NCBI RefSeq assembly: GCF_003286085.1
Contig: NW_020825373.1
Coordinates: 1-64,000 of the forward strand
From: Drosophila persimilis
Taxonomy: Eukaryota; Arthropoda; Insecta; Diptera; Drosophilidae
Direction of reading: 5' to 3'
DNA: 64,000 bases
Shown: one piece after another, positions 1 to 12,244 of the stretch
Position numbering within the stretch: position 1 is the first letter of the stretch
Layout of the letters: every line of letters begins with the position of its first letter
Notes under the pieces: generated by a model
What the model saw: only the letters and a program-made list of their open reading frames with translations
Databases searched by the model: none
What the model was told of the DNA's origin: nothing
Position numbers and translations under genes: made by a program

Positions 1-1460
1 GGGTAGGAATAGCCAGGACATTGAACGTATCTGTATGCTGCGTTTATCCCAACGAAATCGAAACCCTTTCGATTTCCTATCGCCTCTCGTTGCCCACTTT
101 TCCGCCCTGATGGTCCAAATGGAAGCACTTCTACGATTCGATATGTTGCGCGATAATTGATAATGTGCCGCCTTTTTCCCTTCACTTTCTCTGTGCCCTT
201 CTCCGCCTGAAACAAGGGTCATTCATCGCCCATTCATCAGCGGTCCTTCCTTCTCCGTCGACTTCGACTGCCACTCGTACAAGTCGCTGCTGGCCGGCCG
301 CTGAATGGGTTTTTAATGAACTCGAGCCCCGCAGCTATGGGGCAACCGGCGAGGGGGAGGCCCCAGACCCCGGACCACAAATCCAAGATCTGGTCATTTG
401 TCCAAAACGGAGGCAAAGAAAAGTAAAAGCTTGAGAGCCAGACAGACTCCGGTATTCACTTACTTTTGCGTTTTGGGTTTTGCGTTTTGCGTTTTGCGTT
501 TTACGTTTTCATTCGCAAATATTTTGTCATCGATGTTTCATTTTCTCATAGGCATTTTCTCGAATTTCGTCTAGGAAAACGGATAATATTTGCGATTTGC
601 ACAATCGGGAGCACCAATTTCTGGGTTTTCCAAAAGTAAATCGCAAAGTTTTGACGTTTTCCAAACGAAAACCGCAAATTTGTTGCGAAAGTGAAACCCA
701 GAGCCGGTCTGAATGAAACACTCTGAGATTCCATCACAGAAAACTCTGAGAGAGGGCACCTGGAATTTTTTTGACATACTACAGTTCACCCCCTACCCCC
801 TACCCCCACCACAGTACCCAGTCTCCAACCCCTTCTACCCGTCCACCAATCTGGCTCTGTCGTAGCGAAAAAAAAAAACCCCGGACAACAACTCGTTGAC
901 AGCGCTCGTCGTGTTTTCGTTTTCGTTGTCGTTTCAGTGGTCGCCGCTGATGATGACGCATGTTCTTGGCCTGGTCAAGAGCAAGAGCGAGCATAACAAA
1001 CGTTGAAGTTGAGGGCAAGGAAAACTGTCAGTTTATGGAAGTGGTTCCTCCCTTGGCTGCCGCTTCCTAGTCCCACTCGGTGTCCATTCACGAGCGAACT
1101 CAAAGAACGAGACGCAGACAGAGAATGAAAAATGCGGGGCCCTCGCGTGACCTGCACTTCGTCATCTTGATCTCTTTCACTATCTGTGCAACCCTGTCCG
1201 CTCCATCCTCGTGCCCCAACAACAACAATGAAAACAAATGCCTTTCGAACAGAGCGCACAGAGATATGAAATAGTTTTTTATTAGCCGTTGGTCGCAAAA
1301 AGCCAACATACAACCCAAACCAGCCGTGACCGCTGCGGGTCGACACCATTCTCCACCTGGCACTCAGCTTGCATTCTTATGATTTATTCCAAACTTATAC
1401 AGTATACAGTTCCTGCATACCCGCCTCTCTCTTCTTTTTCTATCCGTTACACTTTAGGGG
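1..1460. other. Non-coding, no gene seen
   Basis: Mixed unique sequence with a TTTTGCG heptamer run at about 465-510 and CCCTACCCC repeats near 782-806. Short frames on both strands look like chance. Confidence 0.6.
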
Positions 1461-1626
1461 AACGAGAGGGCAACAGAACGAGCGAGAGAGCGAGAGCGAG
1501 AGAGCGAGAGCGAGTGCGAGTGCGTGTGGAAGGCTGAGCTACGGAAAATGGTTATCTTTAAAATTGTGGAAGCCATAGATATCCGCCCTATATACCGCTC
1601 CTTTATAGGAAGGAAGCCTCGCGAGG

Positions 1627-2076
1627 CTACGGGTCACGATCCTTCGCTGGTGGGTTCCCGCTTTGCGTGGACTGCCTTTTAAGACCTCTACCATGTAAAA
1701 CTTGGTCGTTTCTGGGCCAAAACATGCCTAGAACTTGGAACGTCATCTCTGTAGAAAAATTGCATGGACCCATGAACATTTCCGTGTCATTTACGCCGTG
1801 GATTTCCAAGACAAGAACGTACTTTGCAGTGTAACGAATCTCGTGATGCTGTTGTCATATGGCCCGCCAATGCGATAGAGGCCACTATATTTTGGGCATT
1901 AAGGGCCCTCTATTCAGAGGAGTGACAAAAGTGCTCTGAGGATCGGTTTCAGCGGAGGCCAAAGTGTAATTTTGAAAAGCAATCAAATCATTTTCCGTAC
2001 AGAGATCTCCGACAAAACATTCTAGCCGGGATGTACGACAAAACAGCATGGAATCAGGAGCAGGTTCTAGGGGCAA
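1627..2076 (-). pseudogene. Decayed coding-like stretch, unidentified
   Basis: A single minus-strand frame runs about 150 codons with only two stops (around 1885 and 1855). It includes CRTSRLECFVGDLCTENDLI, FQNYTLASAETDPQSTFVTP and NDTEMFMGPCNFSTEMTFQV. The frame is conserved across the stops, which suggests a gene or transposon ORF that has decayed. No family was recognised. Confidence 0.3.
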
Positions 2077-2118
2077 AACCCATTGTAGAGCCGTGTGCAG
2101 CGGGTTAGCCGAGAAAAA

Positions 2119-2175
2119 TAAATGAAATGAAATGAAATGAAATGGAAGCGAGGCGAGGCGAGGCGAGGCGAGGCA
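2119..2175 (+). repeat. Adjacent (AAATG)n and (GAGGC)n
   Basis: AAATG units (2119-2144) run directly into GAGGC units (2146-2175). Confidence 0.9.
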
Positions 2176-2659
2176 AGCTCCTTGTTAGTGCAACAAATTA
2201 CTCAGAATAGAAACAGGGGGCAAGTCGGCCGAGCGATGTCGACAGAGATAGCTTCAGTTCTGGGTGGGTTCTGGCTCTGGCTGTGGCTCTAGGTCTGGGC
2301 ATATGAATCTTTTACACTTTTTCCGCTTGTGCATCCCTTTGTCCACTGACCAATGGCTAAGAAAATTGCTTAGTCAAGCACTTTGCAGGCGTCACTATTA
2401 TGTTTTATGACATTTCTGCCCGTCGAACCCCCCTCATCCCTCATCCCTCATCCTTCATCCGTCTGCCTTTTGTTTCGTTTCGTTTTAGCACTCCCCGTCG
2501 TTTGTCTCCGCTGTCGAGGTCGTTTTTCTTGTGGAAGCCACACACAAACCGCTGCTCAGTTAGCGGATATAGAGATCCAACGCATACCTACGCGGCGGTC
2601 AACGGAGGACTTGGGGCAGACACGGAGGACTGCCACGAAAGCCACAAAGGGGAGAAAGC

Positions 2660-3482
2660 ATCGGGTGAGTATCTGGTAAGTATCGGGTGAGTATCGGGCA
2701 AGCAATGGGTCAGTATCGGGTAAGAATCGGGCAAGTACTTGGTAAGTATCGAGCAAGCATCGGATATTCATCAGGTAAGTATCGGTTAAGCATCGGGTAA
2801 GCATCAAGGACGCAGCTAGTAAGTATCGGGTAAGTATCGGGCAAGAATCGGATCAGCAACGAGTAAGTATCGGGTAAGCATCGGATAAGTGTCGGGTAAG
2901 AATCGGTTAAGCATCGGAAAGTATCGGTTAAGCATGGGGAGAGTATTGTTTAAGTATCGGGTAAAGTATCGGGTAAGTATCGAATGAGTATCAGGTAAGT
3001 ATGGGGTAAGTATCGGGCAAGCGTCGGGAAAGTATCGAGCAAGTATCGGTTAAGTATCTGGTAAGCACAGGGTAAGTATCGAGTAAGCATCGGATATTCA
3101 TCAGGTAAGTATCGGTTAAGCATCGGGTAAGCATCAAGGACGCAGCGAGTAAGTATCGGGCAAGAATCGGATCAGCAACGAGTAAGTATCGGGTAAGCAT
3201 CGGATAAGTATCGGGTAAGAATCGGTTAAGCATCGGAAAGTATCGGTTAAGCATCGGGAGAGTATTGTTTAAGTATCGGGTTAAGTATCGGGTAAGTATC
3301 GAGTGAGTATCAGGTAAGTATGGGGTAAGTATCGGGCAAGCGTCGGGAAAGTATCGGGTTAGCATCGGGTAAGTATCGAGCAAGTATCGGGTAAGCTCCG
3401 GGCATGTATCGAGCAAGTATCGGTTAAGTATCGGGTAAGCAAAGGGCATGTATCGAGCAAGTATCGGATAAGTATCGGGCAG
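2660..3482 (+). repeat. Tandem array of about 10-bp units, core GTAAGTATCG
   Basis: The array is about 820 bp of head-to-tail variants of AAGTATCGGGT / AAGCATCGGGT. By eye there are 17 exact GTAAGTAT motifs on the plus strand. Four sit in CAGGTAAGTAT (2772-2782, 2992-3002, 3102-3112, 3311-3321). A second level of order exists: 2761 onward and 3091 onward are near-identical over about 250 bp at an offset of 330, falling to 320 after an 11-bp difference. Confidence 0.95.
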
Positions 3483-3551
3483 CGCCTGAAGAAGGTGTGA
3501 GGAGGAGGCCAGGGGTAACAGTAGGCGATTCCGCCCCGGCCACAGAATGCC

Positions 3552-3875
3552 TCATGCGCTATGTGATTGAATCACGAATACTTGCGGTCTCTCGTCTCTC
3601 AACAAATATTCCAGCTCCAATCGAAGGGTATCGAATGAGTACATTTTTGCGTACGATCCAACCATCACAAGACGTCCAAAGTCCCATGCCAACATAAACA
3701 TCAATGGACTGATGCCGGCGCCTGTCTGACGGAGGACTGGCAGCCCTTTTTCCCCACACTCGTGGAGGGACTCGCCTCTGCCGAGGCTTTCCTTTCCTTT
3801 CCTTCCTGTCGCCGTGGAAAATCTCGGCTCCGACTGGAAATTCAGTTTACAAAAACATCGCCAAACCAGTTTCAC
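3552..3875 (-). pseudogene. Coding-like ORF next to the tandem array, unidentified
   Basis: A 107-codon frame has a hydrophobic, protein-like C-terminal half (SPLMFMLAWDFGRLVMVGSY, LRLELEYLLRDERPQVFVIQ). The N-terminal half is low quality. It may be a mobile-element remnant or chance. It lies immediately right of the GTAAGTATCG array. Confidence 0.22.
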
Positions 3876-4352
3876 ACTGAAGTTGCGACAGAAGCTTTTG
3901 CCTTTGCTTTGGGCTTTAAATATGCATGAAGTCGGCTGACATTAATATGCATTTACACACACACAGCCACACTTGAAGGAGGCACGCATACGCGCGACTG
4001 AGTGGCATGCCACAGCGCCACCGCAAGCACCTTGCGATTTTGTTGCCGCACCCCAAGCGCCACATGCCACGTGCCACGCACGGGGTTTTTCCACGAATAA
4101 ATACAAATCAAATGCGCTATGAAAACTCACTTTTGCCTATGACACGCCGCACGGCGCCACACAGCAGCACCACAAATGCTCTGCCACTCTTCCTCTGAAA
4201 TATATATTTAAAGCCAGTATTGGCTCAGCGAACCAAACGCTCGTAAATGATATCCCAAACGAGCCTTGAACCGAGACCCGCAAATGATAGCAAGGCGATG
4301 CTTGTGTCCTTCACTCGTTCTGTTTGCGACAGTGGCAGTTTCTTTTATGATA

Positions 4353-4670
4353 ATCGAATCGGTGGCGAAACTTTGCGAAACTTGAGCGAGCCCTTTGCGA
4401 TATCTTTGGCGAGACTTTTGCGAGACTTTTGCGAGCCCTTTGCGATATCCTTTGGCGAGTTCTTTGGCGAGTTCTTTGGCAAGATTTGCGAGACTTAGCG
4501 AGCCCTTTACAATATCCTTTGGCGAGACTTTTGCGAAACTTTAGGGAGTCTTTTACGATATCCTTTGGCGATATCTTTGGCGAAACTTTGCGAGACTTTA
4601 GGGAGCCCTTTGCAATATCCTTTGGCGAGACTTTTGGCGAGACTTTTGCAAGGCTTTTGCGGTATCTTTC
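4353..4670 (+). repeat. Degenerate CTTTGGCGAGACTTTTGCGAG array
   Basis: About 20-bp units around TTTGGCGAGACTTTTGCGAG and GAGCCCTTTGCGATATCC repeat over 320 bp. It has no gene-like content. Confidence 0.82.
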
Positions 4671-5652
4671 GGGTCTTATTTATGCGCTTAGCACTACTAA
4701 GAGCGCTTAGAAGACATGTTTGATGAGAGATAGCGAAGCACGAAGTCTGCTGTTGTACTGAGCAAAATAAGACCCACAAAGAGAGCGCATTGCGGGAGCG
4801 GGCCACCTTGTATAATTTCTTCATGCTCCAGTGCTCGTGAGAGACTTTCCGGGGTACTCTGGACAGGGTATTGAATCGTTCAGCGAAGGAGCAAGACTTT
4901 AGGGGAGGAGAGGATGCGGAGCTCCCGAAGAAAACATGACAACCACCGAGGCATAGGAATCGGAATCCAATGCTCCTCGCGATATTTGAGGCTCACGCGC
5001 TCTTTTGGCCTGGATTGGCCTGAGGTGCTCAGTGTGTGGCAGGAGGCAAGTGGCAACAAAAATAATGGCGAAATAAATGCAATCATTTGATGCATAATTA
5101 AATATAGCTCGCCCCCAGGAGCCCCAGGTCTCCTTTCCAATCGAATGTGTGCCGTCGCCCTGCCCATTAGCGACCCAGTCATTTGGGACCGCCACTAGAC
5201 GGGGCACGGGGGGCACGGTGGGCACGGGGCTGGCAATTTAATTAGAGGCGAGAAATCTGCACCAAAGCCAATCCAACAAAAAGACGAACGCCCAGACAAC
5301 AGACACAGTGACCTGCTAACCCGACACCACCATCGACGCCATCGACACCAAGGCAACGGCCAAACAGCCGGAATAAGCGCGCAACAAATGGAAGAGGCAG
5401 GAGCTGGAGCAGGACCACGTCCGGCCTACGGTTTCAATTCAATTGAGTGAGACGTAAGCCGAATCCGAATCCAAATCCGAAACCGAATCCCAAGTCACGC
5501 CCGGCCCGGCGTACCCGTAAATCGCTGCCTTAACTGTAACCGGGCTCCCAGGCACGTAGCGAACTTACCGAGCGTCGGGCTGGCGGTCCCAGAACTCGTT
5601 AAAAGTGCTTCTGGTGTCCTTTGCCTTTGTCCCTGTCACAGATGTTGCCGTT

Positions 5653-5693
5653 GCCGATGTCGATGTCGATGTCGATGTCGATGTCGATGTCGA
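5653..5693 (+). repeat. (GATGTC)n
   Basis: Seven GATGTC hexamers. Confidence 0.92.
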
Positions 5694-6169
5694 GCCCTGA
5701 CCTCCACTTCCACTCAAAGTTTTATAATTCCTGGCCGCTCTTCGCTCTTGTGGCGGCAGTGCGTTGCATTTGGCACCGCTGCACCAAGCAGAAAGCTGGC
5801 ACGGGGAGTGGGAGAGACACAGCCACAGTGGCCATCAAACAACAGCTAGACTCAAGCGCCTTCAAAGCATTCGATCTATACGAATCCTGCCTTCAGTCGG
5901 ATTCGAATCACTAGAAACCGAATCCGAGCACCGTTCGAATGTTTCTGAACAGATGCGACACATTCCACGGAGGAATCCGTGTACCGTACAATCCGTATTC
6001 GGCCCCCAAAACCCCCACAGAGGGCGAAGCATAAAACCAGCAAAACCTTCTCCTTCTCGTTACCAGAAAATCAAGTACAGAGTGAACGAGAGAACACTCG
6101 TTACCTAAAGCCGATACCTGCTTCGGTAATTTCCTTTTTGGGCGAGCGTTTCAAAGCTACGAGAAAGCT

Positions 6170-6265
6170 GAATCGCTGATTCTATCGGATCGAACAAAGC
6201 GAGTCCCGAATCCCAAGGAATCGCTGATTCTATCGGATCGAACACAGCGAGTCCCGAATCCCAAC
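6170..6265 (+). repeat. Perfect-looking 48-bp tandem duplication
   Basis: The unit starting GAATCGCTGATTCTATCGG at 6170 is repeated at 6218 with one or two differences. Confidence 0.9.
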
Positions 6266-7963
6266 GAATCGGTGCGATTGAAGGGCTCGTACATCGTACA
6301 TCACTGTGCCCAGTCCTACAAGTCCTAAAGTCTACAATCTTTGGAATAGTCTTGTCTCCCAGTGATTTCAAATGAGTCCTACATCATTCTGCTTCACAAA
6401 ACAGGCATCGCGTGGTATCCCAAAGCGTTGACCGCCATCTTGCGAAGCTTCTTCTTTGCTGCATCGATCAACCTCGACCAACCTTCAAAACACAGAATAA
6501 AACGTTTACCATCCTTAAATGTCGCATTGAAATCCTCGAAATGAAATCATTCGATTCCTGTTCGGAATGCCTTGATGCCTTCTCGGATGGCAGCAGACAA
6601 AAAGAGAAATGAGACCGTCATTATTATACAAATAACTTTGTAATGATTGTTCAACCTTCAATGATAATTATGAAATTATCAAATGACTTTAAAGTCGCAA
6701 TCAGCGACCCCAAAAACCCCTGCGCAACGAGTTTCAAGCAAATCCGTTGAATTTTTCAAATAAGTTTCCACCAAATTTCGACCAAATTGGTTTTTTGAGG
6801 TTAGAAAAACTGACGGTATGGACCAGCCACCCAAAATACACAGGGATATGACAGCTCTGGTCCGCCTGTGGGGCTGTGTAATCATTAGTTTTAATTATTT
6901 TCATAAAACCTGGACCTAATCATTATTTTTGATAAAAAAAATAAAAATAAAAAAATTACTTAAATATAATAATTATTTAGAGGAATTTTGTGTTAGAATG
7001 TTCCCCAATATTATTGAACAAAATGTGCTCTTTTGAAAATATTTCTTAAAATAATTATTGTTTTTTATTTTCAATTAATAATTATTATTTAATTACACAA
7101 AATGCCATTTCGTCCGCGAGGCTGCAGCTCTGATCGCTCTGGGCACGCTTTTAATGTAAGGCATTTATGAAATATTTTTAATTGTAATTTTTCAATTTAA
7201 ATGTGGGTCCCCCCCTCCCCCACGCCCCCCCAACCGCTCGTTCGCTGTGTATAAAATGTGTCAAATGTAGATATTTATGTACCCAGATGTAGTTAATGTG
7301 TCAAATGTAGGTATCAGATGTAGCAAATGGTTGAGTCTCTTAAGGTCAGAGGTTAATGAGCTTTCTGCATCGTGTGTCTATTTTTGTGTGCACATATGTA
7401 TATATTTATGTGATAAATGCACATATGTACGCTAGGCGCCCAAGGAGTGCTGCATCAGACCATATAATATACTCTACATACAGCTTTATGTGACAGAGAC
7501 ATACATACGCGTATGTATTCAAGTACAGTACCCCCTCAAAAGCATAGTTCTCTGTCTCTCTCACTCTCACTCGAAACCCCCGTGCAATATGTTTTTTTAT
7601 GCATACTTTTCCTTGGGTGAATTTTTGTCGCAATAATCGGCTTACTTTTGGTTATATTTTGTGCCTCCATGGGGGAGTGGAGGGTGGGGGAATTCTACAC
7701 TAGTTTTCGCTGGAAAGCATAATTGAAACTGTCAACAAATTCGCACATCAGGGCCTTAAATGCTATTTGATGACCCGACCAAAAATGCTGACTCGTTTCG
7801 AGGCCCCCCTCCACCCTCCCTCCCGATCATATGCCGGAAGAAGGGAAAACCGAAAGGAAAAGAAAAGAAAAGTTGTCTCTGGTTTTCGTCTTTGGCGCCA
7901 TAAAAGCGAAAACCATAACGACAACATTTTCATGGCTTTGTTTACATCGTCTTGGGCGAGGGT

Positions 7964-7987
7964 GGGGGGGGGGGGGGGGGGGGGGGG
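7964..7987 (+). repeat. Poly-G run of 24
   Basis: Homopolymer G tract; other runs are poly-C 8243-8256, poly-C 22460-22482 and poly-C near 39270-39290. Confidence 0.9.
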
Positions 7988-8550
7988 CGTTGGGTTGTGC
8001 CCCCAAAAAAAGAGGCCCATCCCCTGGATACGGCAGGGGGCTTTCAATTAGAGCTCATTAATGTGGTGGCAGGGGCAAGTGGCAAGAGGGGGCCGTAGCT
8101 GGAGGCTGGCGAGTGGTGGCCCAAGGGAGGGCTTGGCTCATTGTTTATAATTGGCAGGTGCACGGGTGGTAGGGAGCACGAGGGGGAGGGGGGCGTGTGC
8201 ACTCGTGTGCATTGGTCATTGAAATTGCTTTTTAATGTTGGACCCCCCCCCCCCCCTCCACACCGTTCAAATTGAATCAACAAAGAAGCCAGCGAGTGCC
8301 CTGCCCTGTGTATCTTTGTATCTGTGTATCTGTGTATCTGTGCATGGACTGCTGTATCTGTGTGCAGTGGAAAAGTCTTTGGTCTTTGCCGTTGTCCATA
8401 TTGGTCCCTACGCTCGTGTATCTCCATCTTTTGTATCTTCATGCAAGCGCATGTATCTGTATCTGTATCTGTGTGTGTGTGTGTGGTGTGGCTGGCTGTC
8501 GGGCGTTTAATTTACGCCTCGAGACAAACAGTAAATACATAATTTATATG

Positions 8551-8747
8551 GCCTCCGCCTCAGTCCCCTGCCACAGCCCCCTGCCACAGCCCCCTGCCTC
8601 TGCCTCCGCCTCAGTCCCCGCCACAGCCCCCTGCCACAGCCCCCTGCCACAGCCCCCTGCCTCTGCCTCCGCCTCAGTCCCTGCCACAGCCCCCTGCCAC
8701 AGCCCCCTGCCACAGCCCCCTGCCTCTGCCTCCGCCTCAGTCCCTCC
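8551..8747 (+). repeat. CTGCCACAGCCCC minisatellite in three higher-order blocks
   Basis: GCCTCCGCCTCAGTCCC is followed by two or three CTGCCACAGCCCC units and CTGCCTCT; the whole block is repeated three times and then truncated. Confidence 0.9.
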
Positions 8748-9401
8748 TGCCTTTGCTTCCCCCCTCCGTCTAACTTCCCGCGTGAATCCCCGATGTGTGC
8801 ACCGCTTAAATGACTCAATGGCCATTGCATTCTGCCACACATTACGTGGCATGAATGTATGTACACTTTTTATTCACATTTTCATACACTGCAAAAAGTG
8901 ACACACACGACAGACGACAGACGACAGCTGCAGCTGCAGCTGCACTCAAAGGCAATCAATGAAGTGCAAGTGCATGCTCTCGACCCTGTCCCTCGCTGGC
9001 TGGGCGTGGTCCTGACGTGGGCCTGCGGCATGTGGCATGTGGCATGCGGCATTCAAGTGCTCTTGCTTATGACTCACTGGGGGGATGATATCTGGTTGGC
9101 TACACTACACAATGGCTGGACCGGCCTCGGGCAGGGCTTGCACACTTTCACATTCGCATCCTTCGCATCCTTCGATCCTCCACCGAAACCCCCTCCTGGC
9201 CCCCATTGCCACCTCTGCTCTTAATTAATTTATGCAAAGACCGAAAGCAGTACAAGATCCTGGCCAATTTCCATTTCAAAATTAGAATTCACAATTTAAT
9301 GCGGACTTGGGCCCGAAAATCTCGAACGAAATGCTCAAAGCCGAGGTGCCAGAAAAGGTGCAACACTCAGGTGCCAGGCAGTGATTAAAAGAGGGGCTCA
9401 C

Positions 9402-9486
9402 CAGAGCCTGAGCCAGAGCCGGAGCCAGAGCCGGAGCCAGAGCCGGAGCCAGAGCCGGAGCCAGAGCCGGAGCCAGAGCCGGAGCC
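9402..9486 (+). repeat. 12-bp array GAGCCAGAGCCG
   Basis: Seven near-perfect copies of GAGCCAGAGCCG. Alternating Ala/Leu/Pro or Arg/Leu/Trp frames are artefacts of the period. Confidence 0.92.
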
Positions 9487-9707
9487 GAGGTCCGTGCTCC
9501 AGGCTGGCGTTGCAATAATTATTTATGCACACCTCCAGAGAGCAGAGAGAGAGAGAGAGAGAGCGGACTACCAGATAGCTTTGTATCTGTGTATCTATGT
9601 ATCTTAATCCTGGCTGGGGCACTGGGGGGGGGGGGGGGAGAGCCCGAGTGGCCGTAAATCAAATAGTGTGGCCATCGAGCATGCAACGTGCCAGGGTCTA
9701 AGGATAT

Positions 9708-9863
9708 TTGTATCTTTATCTGTAACTGTATCTGTATTTGTATCTGTATCTGTATCTGTGGCACTGGCCTATCGGTTGTTCGTGTTAATATTTGCTTGCG
9801 TTTTACAATTGTTTGGTATCCGCAAGATACCGATACAGATACTGTTACAGATACAGATACAGT
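9708..9863 (+). repeat. Inverted TGTATC / GATACA hexamer arrays
   Basis: The left arm (9708-9759) is TGTATC-rich and the right arm (9831-9863) is GATACA-rich. They flank about 70 bp containing a small perfect hairpin GGTATC (9815-9820) / GATACC (9826-9831). At least 16 bp of the arms can pair exactly. Confidence 0.8.
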
Positions 9864-10417
9864 CGTCGGTCGTCGGTGGTCGGTGGTCTTTGAGCTTGTT
9901 TGGCTTTTAGTGCCGGCTCAATGGCTGCCACACACACGCACACACACACACACACGCACATGGATATGGACAAATACAATAGAAAAGCAGATAAGTAACA
10001 ACTCGAAATGGCCGACCTTTGTGTCCAAGTCGAAAGGCAAACACTCGTCGCTTAAGGACCCCTCCCCTCCCCACCCCTTCCTCCACCCTCCTCGGACACG
10101 ATCTCCATTAATATGCATCTGCATCTGCAACGAGCTGGCAGTGTATTTGTTTTGCTAATTTGACTTAAGTGCAAGGACCTGCAGGACGAACCAGGCCCAG
10201 GCCTCGGCCCCCCTGTAGGCCGGGTCAAGCGTGGCGCATTAGCATCACCTGTAGGCCGTCCCCATCCCCGTGCCTGTCGTTGATTTATAGATACAATTAT
10301 GTATGTATCTATAGCTATGTTTGCTTCAGTTAATTGCCGACGATTGGTCTTTGGCTCTTTAGCGTGCCCTCCAGCGACGCCCCCTAGCCTACCGATAGGC
10401 GCTGCATGGTGCAAAAC

Positions 10418-10425
10418 TATCGATA
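10418..10425. promoter_or_regulatory. DRE/BEAF-type TATCGATA palindrome
   Basis: Exact TATCGATA, the octamer bound by DREF and, through CGATA, by BEAF-32. No start codon or ORF follows closely, so an insulator or enhancer role is more likely than a promoter; this is inference. Confidence 0.4.
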
Positions 10426-11596
10426 AATATCACATGTCAACCCTGGCACAGTTGCGCTCAGGAGTGCTACGAGGGACTATGAATATTTGTTCACTGAATT
10501 CCCCATCCTATCACCATTCAGTCATCCTATCATCCCTCACTTTCTCCTATCCTATCACTCTTGTTGAATGGAGCGTGACAACTCTTGGAGATAGCGATCC
10601 CTTAAGGGTCTAATTCCTAGAGGAATTGGCTCTTCTGCTGATCAGAAAGGCCTCAAAGTCTCATTCACGTGGAATTGAATTTTTCCAAATTTCTACTGCC
10701 CAAAAAAACATGAAACTCCTTTGGAAAAAGTTAAGGAATATCTGAGAATATCTAAGTATCTATAATAAAATCTACCTAATCTATATCTATCTATAAAAAT
10801 AATCTTGTATAATGTTTTTGGGCGAGTTTTGGCCGGAAAACATATTGGATGGTTCGTTATTCGTATATATCTTTGGGAACAAACCGATTTGCCCTTGGAG
10901 TCACAGTTTCTAAAAGAGATACCGAAGGCTACTCAGAACAAAATACAGTCGCACTTCCATTCAGGGATTCTCAAGGGCACCCATAAGGAAACGTCTAAGT
11001 TTTACACAAAATTCATAATATAGAATTCCTAAAAAGAAATGGTTTTTAGTTTTTTTTTTTTGTTTGCTTCAAAATATTTCGTAAATAATAATAATATTTG
11101 GCAAATAATAAATATAAATAAATATATAAATATATACATATATATAAATAAATATTTCAGTGACAATATTTTTCACAAAAAATTCAGCGAAATAATGCCA
11201 AAAATGGCATTCTAAAAAAACAAAAACAAGGCAACCATAAAAAAAAACCAAAAAAAAATATATTTTTTTTTTGCTCCTTTTATTTAGACCGTCTTCCGGG
11301 TATAACGATGTAAAATCTTATTGAAATTGTTTTTTTTTTTATTTTATAAAATTTTTCTTTTATTTTTTTTATTTTCTTTTTTATTTTATAAAAAAAAACC
11401 ATGTTTAAATTGTTTGTCTTGATTAAAAAATAATTTGTTTTATTTTAAAAACAACCATTAAATAAACGAAAAAAATATATATATTTTTTTGTCTCCTTTT
11501 CCGGCTATAACGATCGAAAATCGTCGGTCCCTTGAGTGTCGTTATAACCGGATTCTACTGTATGTATTTGTATTTTTCAGGGACTTTATTACCCAT

Positions 11597-11863
11597 CTCA
11601 TTCGTAAGCAGTTTATCGTGTTATTCTTTTTATTCGATTCATAGTTCGGGACTTCCCCAAATATATATATATATATATTTTGTTTTTTATCAAAATAATT
11701 GAATAACAAAATTCGTTATAGGGAGAGCGAAGGCGCCCGAGCAGTGGAGCATAGAAACGGGCATAGAAAAAATATTGTGATAAAGAAATATTCGCTATAA
11801 GGAAATTTGTCATAGGGAGAGATCAAAACGTACTGAAAATGGAAAGAATATTCAGGGTTTTGG
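11597..11863 (+). repeat. Dispersed repeat, copy A
   Basis: Shares CTCATTCGTAAGCAGTTTAT, GGGACTTCCCCAAATATATA, ATTGAATAACAAAATTCG, AAATATTCGCTATAAG and GAGATCAAAACGTACTGAAA, in order, with 16823-17071. It is probably an unclassified transposon or MITE. The preceding 11.28-11.56 kb carries related GGNTATAACGAT motifs. Confidence 0.8.
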
Positions 11864-12244
11864 AAATAGAAATGGAATTCGTTATATAGAGCGTCTTATT
11901 ATTGGTGATCAAAGGCCCCTAGCTGCTAGTATTTTGACCCCAAGTGTGGTTAGGAGCATACGCGTATATGAAACATTGTTTGAAAGAAATTGAATTTTGT
12001 GTAGCTTAATGGGGAGGGAGGGGCAGCAGCATGACCCCAAAAATGAATGGGGAAAACGGGTTTTGGGTTCCATATTTCGGGGATGTCCTGCAACGTGTGG
12101 GGGGGAGGGGGGTGGGGAGAGTCAGGAAGGAACTGGATTGAAAGGGTGCGGCAGAGGAGATTTATTTCACCCGTCTGAAGCAGAAAATTGCACGTAACAA
12201 AGCGTGGAAAAGTTTTCCCAACACGCCCACCGCATCGCAATGCC

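Larger units (their letters stand above)
3876..8550. other. Non-coding with microsatellites
   Basis: Besides the repeats listed separately there are GGCACGG repeats near 5200-5230, an AT-rich block with TAATTATT motifs (6890-7100), and TGTATC runs at 8299-8345 and 8452-8475. No gene was recognised. Confidence 0.55.
8750..12240. other. Non-coding, AT-rich toward the right
   Basis: GC-balanced to about 10.6 kb, then AT-rich (11.04-11.5 kb) with long A and T runs. It contains the hexamer arrays, a TATCGATA site and dispersed repeat copy A listed separately. Confidence 0.55.

Noticed and set aside
2991..3449. 152-codon minus-strand frame rich in DTYPMLTRYL-type repeats
   Set aside because: Direct translation of the 10-bp array; repetitive and unsupported.
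2660..3482. CRISPR-like repeat spacing
   Set aside because: Units are contiguous 10-mers without spacers and the genome is eukaryotic.
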